Assembly (NCBI RefSeq): GCF_003240585.1
Contig: NZ_PCDP01000065.1
Span: 1-64,000 of the forward strand
Length of the DNA: 64,000 bases
Direction: 5' to 3'
DNA from: Arminella tubonensis
GTDB taxonomy: Bacteria; Pseudomonadota; Alphaproteobacteria; Rhizobiales; Rhizobiaceae
The notes under the pieces were generated by a model. That model made no database searches. It was not told the origin of the DNA and was given only the letters and a program-made list of their open reading frames with translations. A program made the translations under genes and the position numbers. This document shows, piece by piece, positions 35,287 through 44,288 of the stretch. Every line of letters starts with the position of its first letter. The first letter of the stretch is position 1.

Positions 35287-36357
35287 TCAGTCGGCCAGCC
35301 TCAGCCCATTGTTGTCGAAAAGGCACACGCGACTGACGTCTGGCTTGAGCCAGATGACGTCGTCTGGAGCAATCTCGATCCGGTCACGCAGGACGATGAC
35401 GAGGGTTTGATCGCCGACCGACACCAGCAGCTGAATTTCCGAACCCAGTGGCTCGACAACGACAACTCTGGCGGCGATCCCGTTTCTCTGTTCCGAGATG
35501 CTGAGATATTCCGGCCGAATGCCGTAGATTTCTGCGCTGCCGGCTGAGCGCAGGCCAACCGGCAACGGCAAAGTCGCATCGGCGCCAAGACGGAAGACCG
35601 GCGCACCGTCGGTTTGCTCGACCGTACCCTTGAGCAGGTTCATCGACGGCGAGCCGATGAAGCCGGCAACGAAGATGCTGCCGGGATTGTCGTAGAGTTC
35701 GAGCGGCGCCCCAATTTGCTCTATCCGGCCTTCGTTCATGACAACGATCCGATCGGCCATGGTCATTGCTTCAACCTGGTCATGGGTGACGTAGACTGTC
35801 GTCGTCGTCAGCCGCCGGTGCAGGCTTTTGATCTCAGCTCTCATGGCGACGCGCAGCTTGGCGTCGAGATTGCTAAGAGGCTCGTCGAACAGGAAGACCT
35901 GTGGGTTGCGCACGATCGACCGTCCCATAGCCACACGCTGGCGCTGGCCGCCGGACAACTGCCGCGGATAACGCTCGAGCAAAGGGGTGAGCCCCAGAAT
36001 CTGTGCGGCTTCGGCGACCCGCCGCTGCTTCTCCGCTTTCGGCGCTTTGGCCAGCGTCATCGAAAACGCCATGTTCTCGGCAACCGTCATGTGCGGATAA
36101 AGCGCGTAATTCTGGAACACCATGGAGATGTCACGCTCTTTCGGCGGCAGATTGTTGACGACCCGTTCGCCGATGCTGATGGTCCCGCCAGTGATGTCCT
36201 CCAACCCGGCGATCATGCGTAGCAAGGTGGATTTCCCGCAGCCGGACGGGCCGACGAGAACGACAAATTCGCCATCGGCGATGTCGACCGAAACCCCGTG
36301 CAGCACTTTCATGGCGCCATAGGCCTTGCGTGCCCTGTCGATCGTGACTGTCGCCAT
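35287..36357 (-). CDS. MalK/UgpC-type sugar ABC ATPase
   Basis: A 356-residue CUT1 ATPase. It has Walker A GPSGCGKSTLLRM (residues 36-48), the signature LSGGQRQRVAMGR, Walker B VFLFDEPLSNLD and the switch histidine in VYVTHDQVEAMTM. A C-terminal TOBE-like regulatory domain spans about 240-355. It would energise the two permeases encoded upstream, so the operon contains a full importer. As last gene it is 28 bases from the ADP-ribosylglycohydrolase-family gene. Confidence 0.9.
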   Translation of the reverse strand: MATVTIDRARKAYGAMKVLHGVSVDIADGEFVVLVGPSGCGKSTLLRMIAGLEDITGGTISIGERVVNNLPPKERDISMVFQNYALYPHMTVAENMAFSMTLAKAPKAEKQRRVAEAAQILGLTPLLERYPRQLSGGQRQRVAMGRSIVRNPQVFLFDEPLSNLDAKLRVAMRAEIKSLHRRLTTTTVYVTHDQVEAMTMADRIVVMNEGRIEQIGAPLELYDNPGSIFVAGFIGSPSMNLLKGTVEQTDGAPVFRLGADATLPLPVGLRSAGSAEIYGIRPEYLSISEQRNGIAARVVVVEPLGSEIQLLVSVGDQTLVIVLRDRIEIAPDDVIWLKPDVSRVCLFDNNGLRLAD

Positions 36358-36385
36358 CTTTAGTTTCCTTCCCGGACGCGACTTG

Positions 36386-38497
36386 TCATTGCACAGCCCC
36401 GATGCGTATTTCGTTTGATGAAAGCGCGCCCTGGTGGACGATCAGGCCAATACCCCCGTCGTTGAAGGCCCCAGGCGCATTGTCTTCAGCCGAGATTAAG
36501 ACGCCGTCGGCCTCGAAGACGATGCGATTGCCGGTGGCCGCAACCCGCATTGCGATTGGCTTTTCGAATTCCGTCTTGAAGGCGGCTTCGGCCAATATCC
36601 TGATATCTTCATCGCGCACCCGGACGATCTGCATCTTGCCTTCGCGGGTGACGCGCGCGCCGTAGTAGCGGCGCAAGCCCTGGGCTCGCACGGCAAGGCC
36701 ACCATAATTGCCGAGATGCAGCATCACATCCCCGGAGGCCTGATAGTCCGTCCATTGACGCGTGCCGTGGATGATAATGCCTTCACCGACGGTCTGCGAA
36801 ATCCGGAAGGCCTGCGGGAACCGCTTGGAGAAGAAGCTCGCGCCATTGACCCACGCCATGCGCCAGAAATCACCATCGCCTTGTGGGCGGCGGAGCGTGA
36901 ATGCCGGCGCGCCATCCCAGCGAAGATAATCGACCAGCAAGCGGCCATCGGCACGTTTGTCGGTGCTCGCAATAACCAGTCCCAGCTCGGCGATCGGCTG
37001 ACCGCCCATTTCGGGCAACTGCCATTCGAGCATTGCCTCTTCGCCCGCGCCAATCCTTTTGGCCTCGCCCTCCACATCGCGCATCTGGTCGTGCTCGTCA
37101 TAGACGCGGGCGCGCAGCTTCACCTCGACCGAGCCGAGGCTCCCGGCATCTGCGACGACCCGTGCCTTCACCACCTGGCCGGGATAGACCAGCGGCGTGG
37201 CCATCAGATCGTAAGTGCGCATATTCAGCATCTCGCGCGGAGAGAAGGTGGGACTGGTGATGGCCACCAGCTGGCCCGGACCTAGCGCTTCGAAGTCGAT
37301 TGCGAGCGCTCGGCTGCCTTCGAATTCAGCATTGCGGATGCGCACTGACTTGTTGGCATCAAGCCCTGGCTGGACCTGGAACCCCTGCTGGCTGCCCGGC
37401 AGGGAGAAGTGAAACTGGGCGCCGTTCTTTGGCGCATCGAGCGTCTGGCCGCCGGAAAGTTCGAGGCCGAGATTAGTCAGATAGTAGGCCTGGCGAACTG
37501 CGTCGTTGATCGAATTGCCGCCATCGGCTGAGGAGATCAGCATGCGGTCGGCGATCGGGCCGCGCCAATCCGGGCCTTCATCGAGCCCCTCGAGACCGTT
37601 CATAATGCCCATGAGGCAGCCGACATTGCCGGCATTGCAATCGGTATCCCAGCCCGATGTGTTGACGATCATCTGCGCTCTTTGAAAGTCATGGGGGGCA
37701 TAGAGCACCGCCATCACCATCAGTGCGTGATTGGGCACCACGTGGCAGTTGCCTGGATATTTGTCATAGCCGTAGTGATCCTGAATTTTCTGGCGGGTGT
37801 CGCGCCAGTCTGGATTGGCCTTGTGCCAGGCGCGTATGTCGGCAATCAGTTTCGCAATCAGGCTGTCGCGCGGGATCTGCGCGAGGCCGGTATCGAGCAG
37901 ATGGTCGATATCCGCTGACCCGAACGCTTCCGCCTCCATCGCCGCCCACAGCATCGCCGCATAGACCGATTCGCCGTCGTGGCTGACTTTGCCTGCTTGC
38001 TCGGCAAGTTTCGCCGCAAGCTCGGGCTGGCGTGGCGCGACCATGGCCCATCCGTCGATGAATATCTGCGCGCCGATCTGCTCGGCGACTGCCTGGCCGT
38101 TGGTTGCGATCGAGCCCGACGCCGGGGCCGCGACACCCTTTTTCAGGTTCAGCCATGCCGTGTGCTCGGTGGAATTGCCGTTGCCACCCCACCAAAGGAT
38201 CGAGCGTTCCTCAACAATGTAATTCAACCAGCTTTTGCCGATCTCTTCGGCGGAAATGCCGGGTTTGACACCGTAATCCTCAAGTGCACGGATGAAGGTG
38301 AATGTGCCGGCAACATCGTCGTCGGTAACGACCAGCGGCTGGTTCAGGCGCTCATGCACGTAATATTCGATCGGGCCGAGCTCTTCCATGATCTTCTGGT
38401 AGGTCCAGCCCTCGAAAGGCCGGCCGAGATAGACGCCGACAAGCTTGCCAAGGACGCCGGCATAGACACGTTCGAGATAGTCGTTCGGAAGCTGCAT
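36386..38497 (-). CDS. ADP-ribosylglycohydrolase-family enzyme with C-terminal extension
   Basis: A 703-residue protein whose first about 350 residues match the ADP-ribosylglycohydrolase (DraG/ARH) family. An early LGKLVGVYLGRPFEGW and VVTDDDVAGTFTFIRALEDYG carry one Mg-binding acidic set, and NTSGWDTDCNAGNVGCLMGI carries the second Asp pair (GWDTDCNAG). The C-terminal about 350 residues are rich in beta strands and look like one or two carbohydrate-binding-type sandwich domains. No signal peptide is visible, so it should be cytoplasmic. Its location inside a sugar ABC operon suggests it cleaves an imported N-glycoside or ADP-ribose-like compound. The true substrate is unknown. Confidence 0.8.
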   Translation of the reverse strand: MQLPNDYLERVYAGVLGKLVGVYLGRPFEGWTYQKIMEELGPIEYYVHERLNQPLVVTDDDVAGTFTFIRALEDYGVKPGISAEEIGKSWLNYIVEERSILWWGGNGNSTEHTAWLNLKKGVAAPASGSIATNGQAVAEQIGAQIFIDGWAMVAPRQPELAAKLAEQAGKVSHDGESVYAAMLWAAMEAEAFGSADIDHLLDTGLAQIPRDSLIAKLIADIRAWHKANPDWRDTRQKIQDHYGYDKYPGNCHVVPNHALMVMAVLYAPHDFQRAQMIVNTSGWDTDCNAGNVGCLMGIMNGLEGLDEGPDWRGPIADRMLISSADGGNSINDAVRQAYYLTNLGLELSGGQTLDAPKNGAQFHFSLPGSQQGFQVQPGLDANKSVRIRNAEFEGSRALAIDFEALGPGQLVAITSPTFSPREMLNMRTYDLMATPLVYPGQVVKARVVADAGSLGSVEVKLRARVYDEHDQMRDVEGEAKRIGAGEEAMLEWQLPEMGGQPIAELGLVIASTDKRADGRLLVDYLRWDGAPAFTLRRPQGDGDFWRMAWVNGASFFSKRFPQAFRISQTVGEGIIIHGTRQWTDYQASGDVMLHLGNYGGLAVRAQGLRRYYGARVTREGKMQIVRVRDEDIRILAEAAFKTEFEKPIAMRVAATGNRIVFEADGVLISAEDNAPGAFNDGGIGLIVHQGALSSNEIRIGAVQ

Positions 38498-38529
38498 TTC
38501 AGACTACTCCATCTGGGAATTGGATTGGT

Positions 38530-39363
38530 TCAACCTTTGACCGAGCCACCGGCCATGCCCTCGATGAAGCGCTTCTGCATGAAGACGAAAAGCGCGACGA
38601 CGGGGACAACGATGATAAGTGCGGCAGCCATGATTTCACCCCAGTCGGAGCTGTACTGGCCGGAAAGAAGATAAAAGGCGATGACCGCCGTGACGTTGTC
38701 CGCCTTCTGCAGGAAAGTGGTGGCGATCAGGAATTCGTTCCACGAATTCAGGCCGATAATCAAGGCGACCGTAAGGATGCCCGGAGAGACAATCGGCAGC
38801 ATGACCTTCGAAAACACCTGCCAGGCGGTGGCGCCATCAACGATCGCCGCTTCTTCCAGCTCCTTCGGCACAGCCAGGAAATAGGTTCTCAACAGCATGA
38901 CCGCGAAGGGGCTGAAGAGCGCCGTATAGATTAGCGCCACACCGAAGATATTGTTGATGAGGCCGAGCTTGGCGAAGCCGAAATAGAGCGGGAAGATATA
39001 AAGCTGTACCGGCGCCGTGGTGGTGGCCAGAAGGTAAAACGTAAAAATCTTCCAGGACTTGATCTTCTTGCGCGCCAGCACATAGGCCGTCAGCGAGGAG
39101 GTGCTGCAGACAAGGACGATCGTCGTGCCGCTGACGATCAGCGAATTGACGAACGTCTTCGAGAACCTGGCGTGGCTCCAGGCGTTGACGAAATTCATCC
39201 AACGGATCGGCTGCGGGAGGCCAAGCGGGTTCTGCACGATCTGCGCTGCCGGCTTCAGTGAATTCAGCACCAAAAGAGCAATCGGGAAAAGTGCGATGAA
39301 CGCGAAGATGCCGAGCAGGATATAGGAGAATGTCAGCGTCGCCCGGCTTTCTACCAGTCTCAT
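38530..39363 (-). CDS. Sugar ABC permease, MalG type
   Basis: A 277-residue CUT1 inner-membrane permease with six hydrophobic segments and the EAA loop (EELEEAAIVDGATAWQVFSK, then VMLPIVSPG) that docks with the ATPase. It overlaps the partner permease by four bases (ATGA at 39360-39363) and forms a heterodimer with it. The C-terminal FIEGMAGGSVKG is typical of the family. Substrate not determinable from sequence. Confidence 0.9.
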   Translation of the reverse strand: MRLVESRATLTFSYILLGIFAFIALFPIALLVLNSLKPAAQIVQNPLGLPQPIRWMNFVNAWSHARFSKTFVNSLIVSGTTIVLVCSTSSLTAYVLARKKIKSWKIFTFYLLATTTAPVQLYIFPLYFGFAKLGLINNIFGVALIYTALFSPFAVMLLRTYFLAVPKELEEAAIVDGATAWQVFSKVMLPIVSPGILTVALIIGLNSWNEFLIATTFLQKADNVTAVIAFYLLSGQYSSDWGEIMAAALIIVVPVVALFVFMQKRFIEGMAGGSVKG

Positions 39364-40205
39364 TGCTCGCCCTCCCGCGTCTGTATCCGGACATAAAAGA
39401 ACGTCCCGACCAGCCCGAAGAGGCTGATGACCAGTGCTGCGGCAGCGGCCTGCCCAACATTAAGATCATAGAACGCATGACGATAAGCGAGCGTGGAAAG
39501 GACTTCGCTCGAGAATGCCGGACCGCCTTGGGTCAGGATGTAGACGAAATCGAAGGCAAGGAACGACCAGATCACCGTCATGATCATCATGAGGGTGATC
39601 GTTGGTCGGATGCCGGGCAAAAGCACGTAGCGCATCATCTGGACATAGGTGGCACCTTCAAGCCGGGCCGCCTCGATCTGCTCCTGCGGAACCTGCCGCA
39701 GCGCAGCAAAGAAGATGACGCAAAGGAAACCCCACCAGTGCCACAGATCGACGGTGGCAACGCCGAACAGCGCCATCGAGGGCTGGGTGAGTGGATTAGG
39801 GATCGGCAGCCCGAATTTCTTCAGGACGCCGAAGACGCCGGTGACCGGGCTGTAGATCATGCCCTGCCAGATGCGCGCGGTGATCGGGGTCGCGATCACG
39901 ACGGGTAGGAAATAGATTATCTGCAGGACATTGCTGCCGCGTCGGACGATCAAGAGCATCGATGCCGCAAGCAGGCCCATGGCGATCGGGACAGTCAGAA
40001 AGACCAGCGTCCAGATGATATTGTTGCCAAGCGCCGACCAGAACACGCCATCTGCCGCCAGCGCCCGGAAATTGGCAAGGCCGGCGAATGTCGGCGCCGA
40101 GATGCCATCCCAGGTGCAGAAGGCGAGCACGACTGTCAAAAGTGCCGGGATCAGCACGATGACAACGTTAATGATCATCGTCGGAACGATGTAGAGGCGG
40201 TGCAT
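39360..40205 (-). CDS. Sugar ABC permease, MalF type
   Basis: A 281-residue CUT1 permease, six predicted membrane helices, with the EAA-type loop in QIEAARLEGATYVQMMRYVL. It is the first permease after the binding protein and 4 bases overlapped with the MalG-type partner. The N-terminal about 30 residues (YIVPTMIINVVIVLIPALLT) form the first helix; the long periplasmic insert of E. coli MalF is absent, as usual in rhizobial sugar systems. Confidence 0.9.
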   Translation of the reverse strand: MHRLYIVPTMIINVVIVLIPALLTVVLAFCTWDGISAPTFAGLANFRALAADGVFWSALGNNIIWTLVFLTVPIAMGLLAASMLLIVRRGSNVLQIIYFLPVVIATPITARIWQGMIYSPVTGVFGVLKKFGLPIPNPLTQPSMALFGVATVDLWHWWGFLCVIFFAALRQVPQEQIEAARLEGATYVQMMRYVLLPGIRPTITLMMIMTVIWSFLAFDFVYILTQGGPAFSSEVLSTLAYRHAFYDLNVGQAAAAALVISLFGLVGTFFYVRIQTREGEQ

Positions 40206-40260
40206 GGATTTTCCTCCAGGGGAGGGGCGGCGCGCAATCGCCGCCCGTCATGCTTCGTTA

Positions 40261-41580
40261 TTAGGTGCGCGGGGGAACGGCGGGAGCCTTGCCGGCTTCC
40301 TTTTCGCTCTTGAAGGTTTCATCCAGCTTCTTCAGGAAGTCGGTGGACTTGATCTTCTTGAGCCAGACTTCTTCCATGCCGCTGACGAGATAGGTGTCGG
40401 TTGCAGGCGGCAGGAACGTCCAGGTGGTGTAGCCGTATTTGCCGTCGGACACCGCTGCCGACAGGTTCTTCATGGTCTCGGTGTAGAGCGGCGGCACCTT
40501 GTCGGAGAGCGTCACCTTGGAGAGATCTTTCAGCGGAAGGTTCCATTCGCCCTGCCAGGCCGAATTCATCTTGCTGTAGAAGTCATCCTTGAACATGTAA
40601 TCCAGCACCGTCGCCGCGCCGTCCGCGTTGTCCGACTTTGCATTGACCGACAGGGTCGAACCGATGCCAAGCGGATAGATCGGATCACCTTTTGCACTCG
40701 GGAAACCGACAAAACCCGGCTCCGCCTTGTTATCAGGGAAATAGGGATTGATGTTGGTGAAATTCCACGTGCCCGTCGGCGCCATCCCGGCCTGACCGGT
40801 GGCGACCTGGGCAAAGGCCTGCTCGAGCGTCAGCGAGAAGTAGTTGTCGCCAAAGTACCCCTTGTCCCACCACTCGGCCAGCTTGTCGATTGACGCGACA
40901 AAGGCCGGATCGGTCCAGGGGATCGCCCCGGTCAGCGCTTTATAAACGTTTTCCGGGCCGGCGATGGAGTTGAGAATGATTGAGACATAGTGCTCGTTCG
41001 CCGGACGCCAGTCGGCATTGCCGGCGCCGAACGGCACCAGGCCCTTGGCTTTCATCTCGTCAGCCAGCGCTTCGAACTCTGGGACGGTCGTGGGCGCTTT
41101 CCAACTATTTTTGGCAAAGAGCGTCTTGTTGTAGAAGAGACCCAGCGTTTCATAGGTCTTGGCAAGTGCATAGAGCTTGCCGTCATATTTTCCGAGCTCG
41201 AGGAAAAGCGGCAGGATGTTGTCGTTCCAGCCATATTTCTTGGCATAGTCGTCGAGCGGCAGAAGTTGCCCGGCCTGCGACATGGCGGCAACATAGCTCG
41301 GGCCGGCGGTGAAGACGACATCGGGACCAGTGCCCGAAAGCATGGCGACGCGGAGCTGCTTGTCGAGGTCCGAGCCGCGGAAATCGATGCTCAAGCTATC
41401 TTCCGGATGGGCCGCGTTGAACGGATCGACCAGCAGATTCTTGAGATTGTCCTGGTTTTCCGGCGATGCGGATTCATACCAGAACGTCACGGGTTTCTGA
41501 TCGGCTGCAAATGCGAAGCGCGATAGAAGCGGCAGGCTTGCCAGACCAAGTCCGGCCTTCAAAATTGTACGGCGTTGCAT
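40261..41580 (-). CDS. Extracellular sugar-binding protein
   Basis: A 439-residue periplasmic binding protein of ABC cluster 1. The N-terminus MQRRTILKAGLGLASLPLLS has a twin-arginine-like RRTILK motif followed by a hydrophobic core and FAADQ cleavage region, so Tat export is possible. The mature part (FWYESASPENQDN..., DVVFTAGPSYVAAMSQAG) is typical of family 1 solute-binding proteins for oligosaccharides. ATG 41580 has GGAGGAGG about 5 bases upstream. It is transcribed after the LacI gene. Ligand unknown; the downstream ADP-ribosylglycohydrolase-family enzyme hints at a glycosylated N-compound. Confidence 0.88.
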   Translation of the reverse strand: MQRRTILKAGLGLASLPLLSRFAFAADQKPVTFWYESASPENQDNLKNLLVDPFNAAHPEDSLSIDFRGSDLDKQLRVAMLSGTGPDVVFTAGPSYVAAMSQAGQLLPLDDYAKKYGWNDNILPLFLELGKYDGKLYALAKTYETLGLFYNKTLFAKNSWKAPTTVPEFEALADEMKAKGLVPFGAGNADWRPANEHYVSIILNSIAGPENVYKALTGAIPWTDPAFVASIDKLAEWWDKGYFGDNYFSLTLEQAFAQVATGQAGMAPTGTWNFTNINPYFPDNKAEPGFVGFPSAKGDPIYPLGIGSTLSVNAKSDNADGAATVLDYMFKDDFYSKMNSAWQGEWNLPLKDLSKVTLSDKVPPLYTETMKNLSAAVSDGKYGYTTWTFLPPATDTYLVSGMEEVWLKKIKSTDFLKKLDETFKSEKEAGKAPAVPPRT

Positions 41581-41612
41581 GTTTTCCTCCTCCAGGTTTG
41601 CCTCAGGTGGCC

Positions 41613-42620
41613 TTACGTCGAGCCCCTTTGGATTAAATTGAAAGGCATTTCGACCGCGGTGCCGGGGCCGGTCTTGACGCCGCGCAGCCGCTCCATGAGC
41701 GTTTGGGCGGCGCGTTCTCCCATCTGCCATTGAAACTGGGCCACCGTCGTCAGTGGGGGTGTGACAAGCTTTGCGGCTGAGATATCGTCGAAGCCGACCA
41801 CGGCCATCTCTCGCGGTATCAAGATATTGCGCTCGCGCAGCGACTGCATGACGCCGACCGCCATCAGGTCGTTGGCGGCAAAGATGGCTGTTGGTCGAAA
41901 TGCACTTGCCAGAATAGTCTCGGCAGCGCGTAGGCCACCAATCTCGCTGAACTCCTCGTCGACCACGACATGCTCGTCATAGCCGACGTTGGCCAGCGCG
42001 GTGCGATACCCCTCGATGCGGTTGCCCTGCGGACCGCCACGCCCAGCGACCATGGCGATACGGGAATGGCCTTGAGCGATCAGGTACTCAGTCACCGCAA
42101 AGGCCGCCGCACGACTGTCGACGAAAATATCGTCGAGCGCGATTTCACCGCCGCGCTTCTTGGACGATTCAATGCGCACCACGGGTACGCCTGCCTCGAT
42201 CAGCGGCCTGAAATCGCCGGCGCGAAGCGTAAAGAATACGCCTATTACGCCGTCGACGCGCCCCTGCCGCGCCCAGTCGAGAAAATGCCGCTCGCGATCA
42301 GGCGAGCCGTCGGTGTTAACGGCAATGACATCGTAGCTCATTCCGTCGGCGACCGATTGAATGCCGCGGATCAGAGACGGATAGAACGGGTTGGTGATGT
42401 CGGGAACGATGCAGGCGATCGTCATTGACCGATTGGTCTTCAATGCCTGCGCGAACCGGTTGGGCACGTAGCCGAGATCTTTGGCCACCTTTGTGATGCG
42501 ATCCCAAGTTTCGGCAGGGATCGAGAGCGCGCCGCCGCCGCTTAGCACAAGCGATACGGTGGCCTGCGAGACACCCGCCGCCCTTGCCACATCCTTTTGC
42601 GTTGCTCGTCCGCTGGCCAA
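41613..42620 (-). CDS. LacI family regulator of the sugar operon
   Basis: A 335-residue regulator. The LacI helix-turn-helix lies at residues 6-30 (TQKDVARAAGVSQATVSLVL) with a hinge helix near 50-60, followed by a periplasmic-binding-protein-like effector domain (about 62-335). It begins the operon, with its stop 33 bases before the binding protein start, so it is co-transcribed and probably autoregulated. A perfect palindrome (42633-42657) lies 12 bases before the TTG start. The inducer is probably the transported sugar or a derivative. Confidence 0.88.
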   Translation of the reverse strand: MASGRATQKDVARAAGVSQATVSLVLSGGGALSIPAETWDRITKVAKDLGYVPNRFAQALKTNRSMTIACIVPDITNPFYPSLIRGIQSVADGMSYDVIAVNTDGSPDRERHFLDWARQGRVDGVIGVFFTLRAGDFRPLIEAGVPVVRIESSKKRGGEIALDDIFVDSRAAAFAVTEYLIAQGHSRIAMVAGRGGPQGNRIEGYRTALANVGYDEHVVVDEEFSEIGGLRAAETILASAFRPTAIFAANDLMAVGVMQSLRERNILIPREMAVVGFDDISAAKLVTPPLTTVAQFQWQMGERAAQTLMERLRGVKTGPGTAVEMPFNLIQRGST

Positions 42621-42632
42621 TACAATCTCGAC

Positions 42633-42657
42633 TTATACGTATTAGTGATACGTATAA
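42633..42657. promoter_or_regulatory. Perfect palindromic operator before lacI-type gene
   Basis: TTATACGTAT (42633-42642) and ATACGTATAA (42648-42657) are exact inverted repeats with a 5-base spacer, directly upstream of the LacI-family gene. LacI proteins bind palindromes of about this size, though most have a central CG, which is absent here. It is the likely operator for the whole sugar operon. Confidence 0.65.
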
Positions 42658-42767
42658 ACAAGCACCCAATAGGTCCCCTGTCAAGCCGGGATTGAATATT
42701 AGGGGAAGGAGAATCTAGCGGCCGCCGTCTCGACGCCGGCGATCATGGTCTTCGGAACCAACTTTGA

Positions 42768-44000
42768 TCAGGACCCGATCAGGAGCGGCTTCTTGTCGTT
42801 GCCCTTCTTCATCAGCACGCCTGTGTCCGGGCCGAACATCAGATAGATGGGAAGAATGCTTGCTCCCAATGCCGAGCCCCGCGCTCCCAATGCGCCGGCG
42901 GTTATCGTCGGTGCGATCAGTCCTGGAGGAACCATCTCGGAAAAACATTGGCGTACGCGGGCGACCGTTTCCATGAGCAGGGGAGCGGGCAGGAGCCCGT
43001 CTATGACGACCGCTTCGACATCCACGACGGCGATGCTTCCGATGATCGCCTGGGCGAGCGCATCGGCGCAATCGTCCTGCCATTCCGATACCAGCCCACG
43101 CGCGGCCGCCGGCATCGGATCAAGATCGCGCACCCGCCTGATGTCGATACCATTGGTGCGCAGATGATGGACGAGTGTGTAGATCGACGCGCGATGCAGC
43201 AGGACCTCGAATTTCCCTTTCGGCTTTGGAACCGAACTCAATGTCGAATGAGTGACCGGGAAGGGGCCGTAGGCGGCTGTGTTGCCGTTCGGCCCGGTCT
43301 GCAGCGTGCCGTCGAGAACAAGGCCGCCGCCGACAAACGTGCTGAGGGAAATGTGCAGGAAATCGGAATATTGCTTTCCAAGGCCATAAACCAGTTCCGC
43401 GACCGCAGCGGCAGATGCATCGTTCTCGATCATGACGGGAAGGTTGTGCGTCTCCGTGAAATAAGCCTTCAGATCGAACGATCGCCAGGCCAATTGCACG
43501 TCACCGGGAAATCCGAGTTCCTCGTCCCACCCGCCTATGAAATAGGGCGCGGATATGCCGATGCCGATCAGCCGAGAACTCAACGGGCTGCCCAATTGCG
43601 ACTTGAACCGCGCAATCGCCGCACCCCCTAGACGTTTGATGCTGTCTGGATCCGGGTGATCGTAGTCGTGGGTCTCGAACGCACAGGTTTGCCCGGCAAA
43701 ATCGATCAGGATGGCGTCCATCGCTCTGCGGCCGATATGAAAGCCTATGGAGTAGGCGCCGCTATTGGCAAGCGCGTACATCGCCGATGGCTGGCCCTTG
43801 CCGCCGAAGCGTTTGCCGTTTTCGACCATGTAGCCGCCAGCGACCAGCGCATCGACGATCCCGGCAACAGCCGGCGGGGTCAGATGTGCGAACCGCGCTA
43901 TTTCTGCCTTGGATGCCTGACCGAAACGCCGCACCGCTTCCAGTACGACGCGCTCGTTGTAATGGCGGAGTTGGACTGAGTTGCTGCCTTTTCCTGCCAT
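42768..44000 (-). CDS. ROK family transcriptional regulator
   Basis: A 410-residue NagC/XylR-type regulator. An N-terminal winged helix (about residues 15-75; KAEIARFAHLTPPAVAGIVD) is joined to a ROK sugar-kinase-like domain (about 85-400). The kinase-domain landmarks are weak. The zinc-binding Cys cluster of ROK kinases is not seen, so it is a sensor rather than a kinase. It is divergent from the fused CUT2 transporter and is its likely regulator, with sugar as inducer. ATG 44000 is used; TTG 44009 would add three residues. Confidence 0.82.
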   Translation of the reverse strand: MAGKGSNSVQLRHYNERVVLEAVRRFGQASKAEIARFAHLTPPAVAGIVDALVAGGYMVENGKRFGGKGQPSAMYALANSGAYSIGFHIGRRAMDAILIDFAGQTCAFETHDYDHPDPDSIKRLGGAAIARFKSQLGSPLSSRLIGIGISAPYFIGGWDEELGFPGDVQLAWRSFDLKAYFTETHNLPVMIENDASAAAVAELVYGLGKQYSDFLHISLSTFVGGGLVLDGTLQTGPNGNTAAYGPFPVTHSTLSSVPKPKGKFEVLLHRASIYTLVHHLRTNGIDIRRVRDLDPMPAAARGLVSEWQDDCADALAQAIIGSIAVVDVEAVVIDGLLPAPLLMETVARVRQCFSEMVPPGLIAPTITAGALGARGSALGASILPIYLMFGPDTGVLMKKGNDKKPLLIGS

Positions 44001-44134
44001 GCGTTCCAACCATTGAAGACCGTATCTGAAAGCACTTTGCTTTAAGCCGACGCTGTCGCGCCACCCCTAGCGCGGCGGCCCGGGTTTCGCAACCAATCGC
44101 CAAGGAAGCTTCTGCATCATCTGTAAAATGATAC

Positions 44135-44163
44135 TTGACGACATTCAAGCTTGATTATAGTAA
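44135..44163 (+). promoter_or_regulatory. Promoter with palindrome before CUT2 operon
   Basis: TTGACG at 44135-44140 can serve as a -35 element, with TATAGT (44156, spacing 15) or TAGTAA (44158, spacing 17) as -10. The perfect palindrome TCAAGCTTGA (44145-44154) lies between them, where a bound repressor such as the ROK protein would block the polymerase. Prediction by position only. Confidence 0.45.
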
Positions 44164-44234
44164 ATTGCTTTAATAAATACCCAATGGGAGTTGGGCGACA
44201 CCTTCGTCGTGGGACTAGAGGAGGCATCAAGGAC

Positions 44235-44288
44235 ATGATTTTCAGCGCTTGGTACGGTCCGGCCTTCTTGGATGTGCGCGATGCTTGA
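44235..44288 (+). CDS. Possible 17-residue leader peptide
   Basis: ATG 44235 follows a strong Shine-Dalgarno (GAGGAGG, 44218-44224) and reads MIFSAWYGPAFLDVRDA, stopping at TGA 44286-44288. That stop overlaps the start of the transporter gene, whose own ATGs (44272 or 44281) have no Shine-Dalgarno. The transporter may thus be translated by reinitiation from this leader. The short frame could also be incidental. Confidence 0.4.
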   Translation: MIFSAWYGPAFLDVRDA

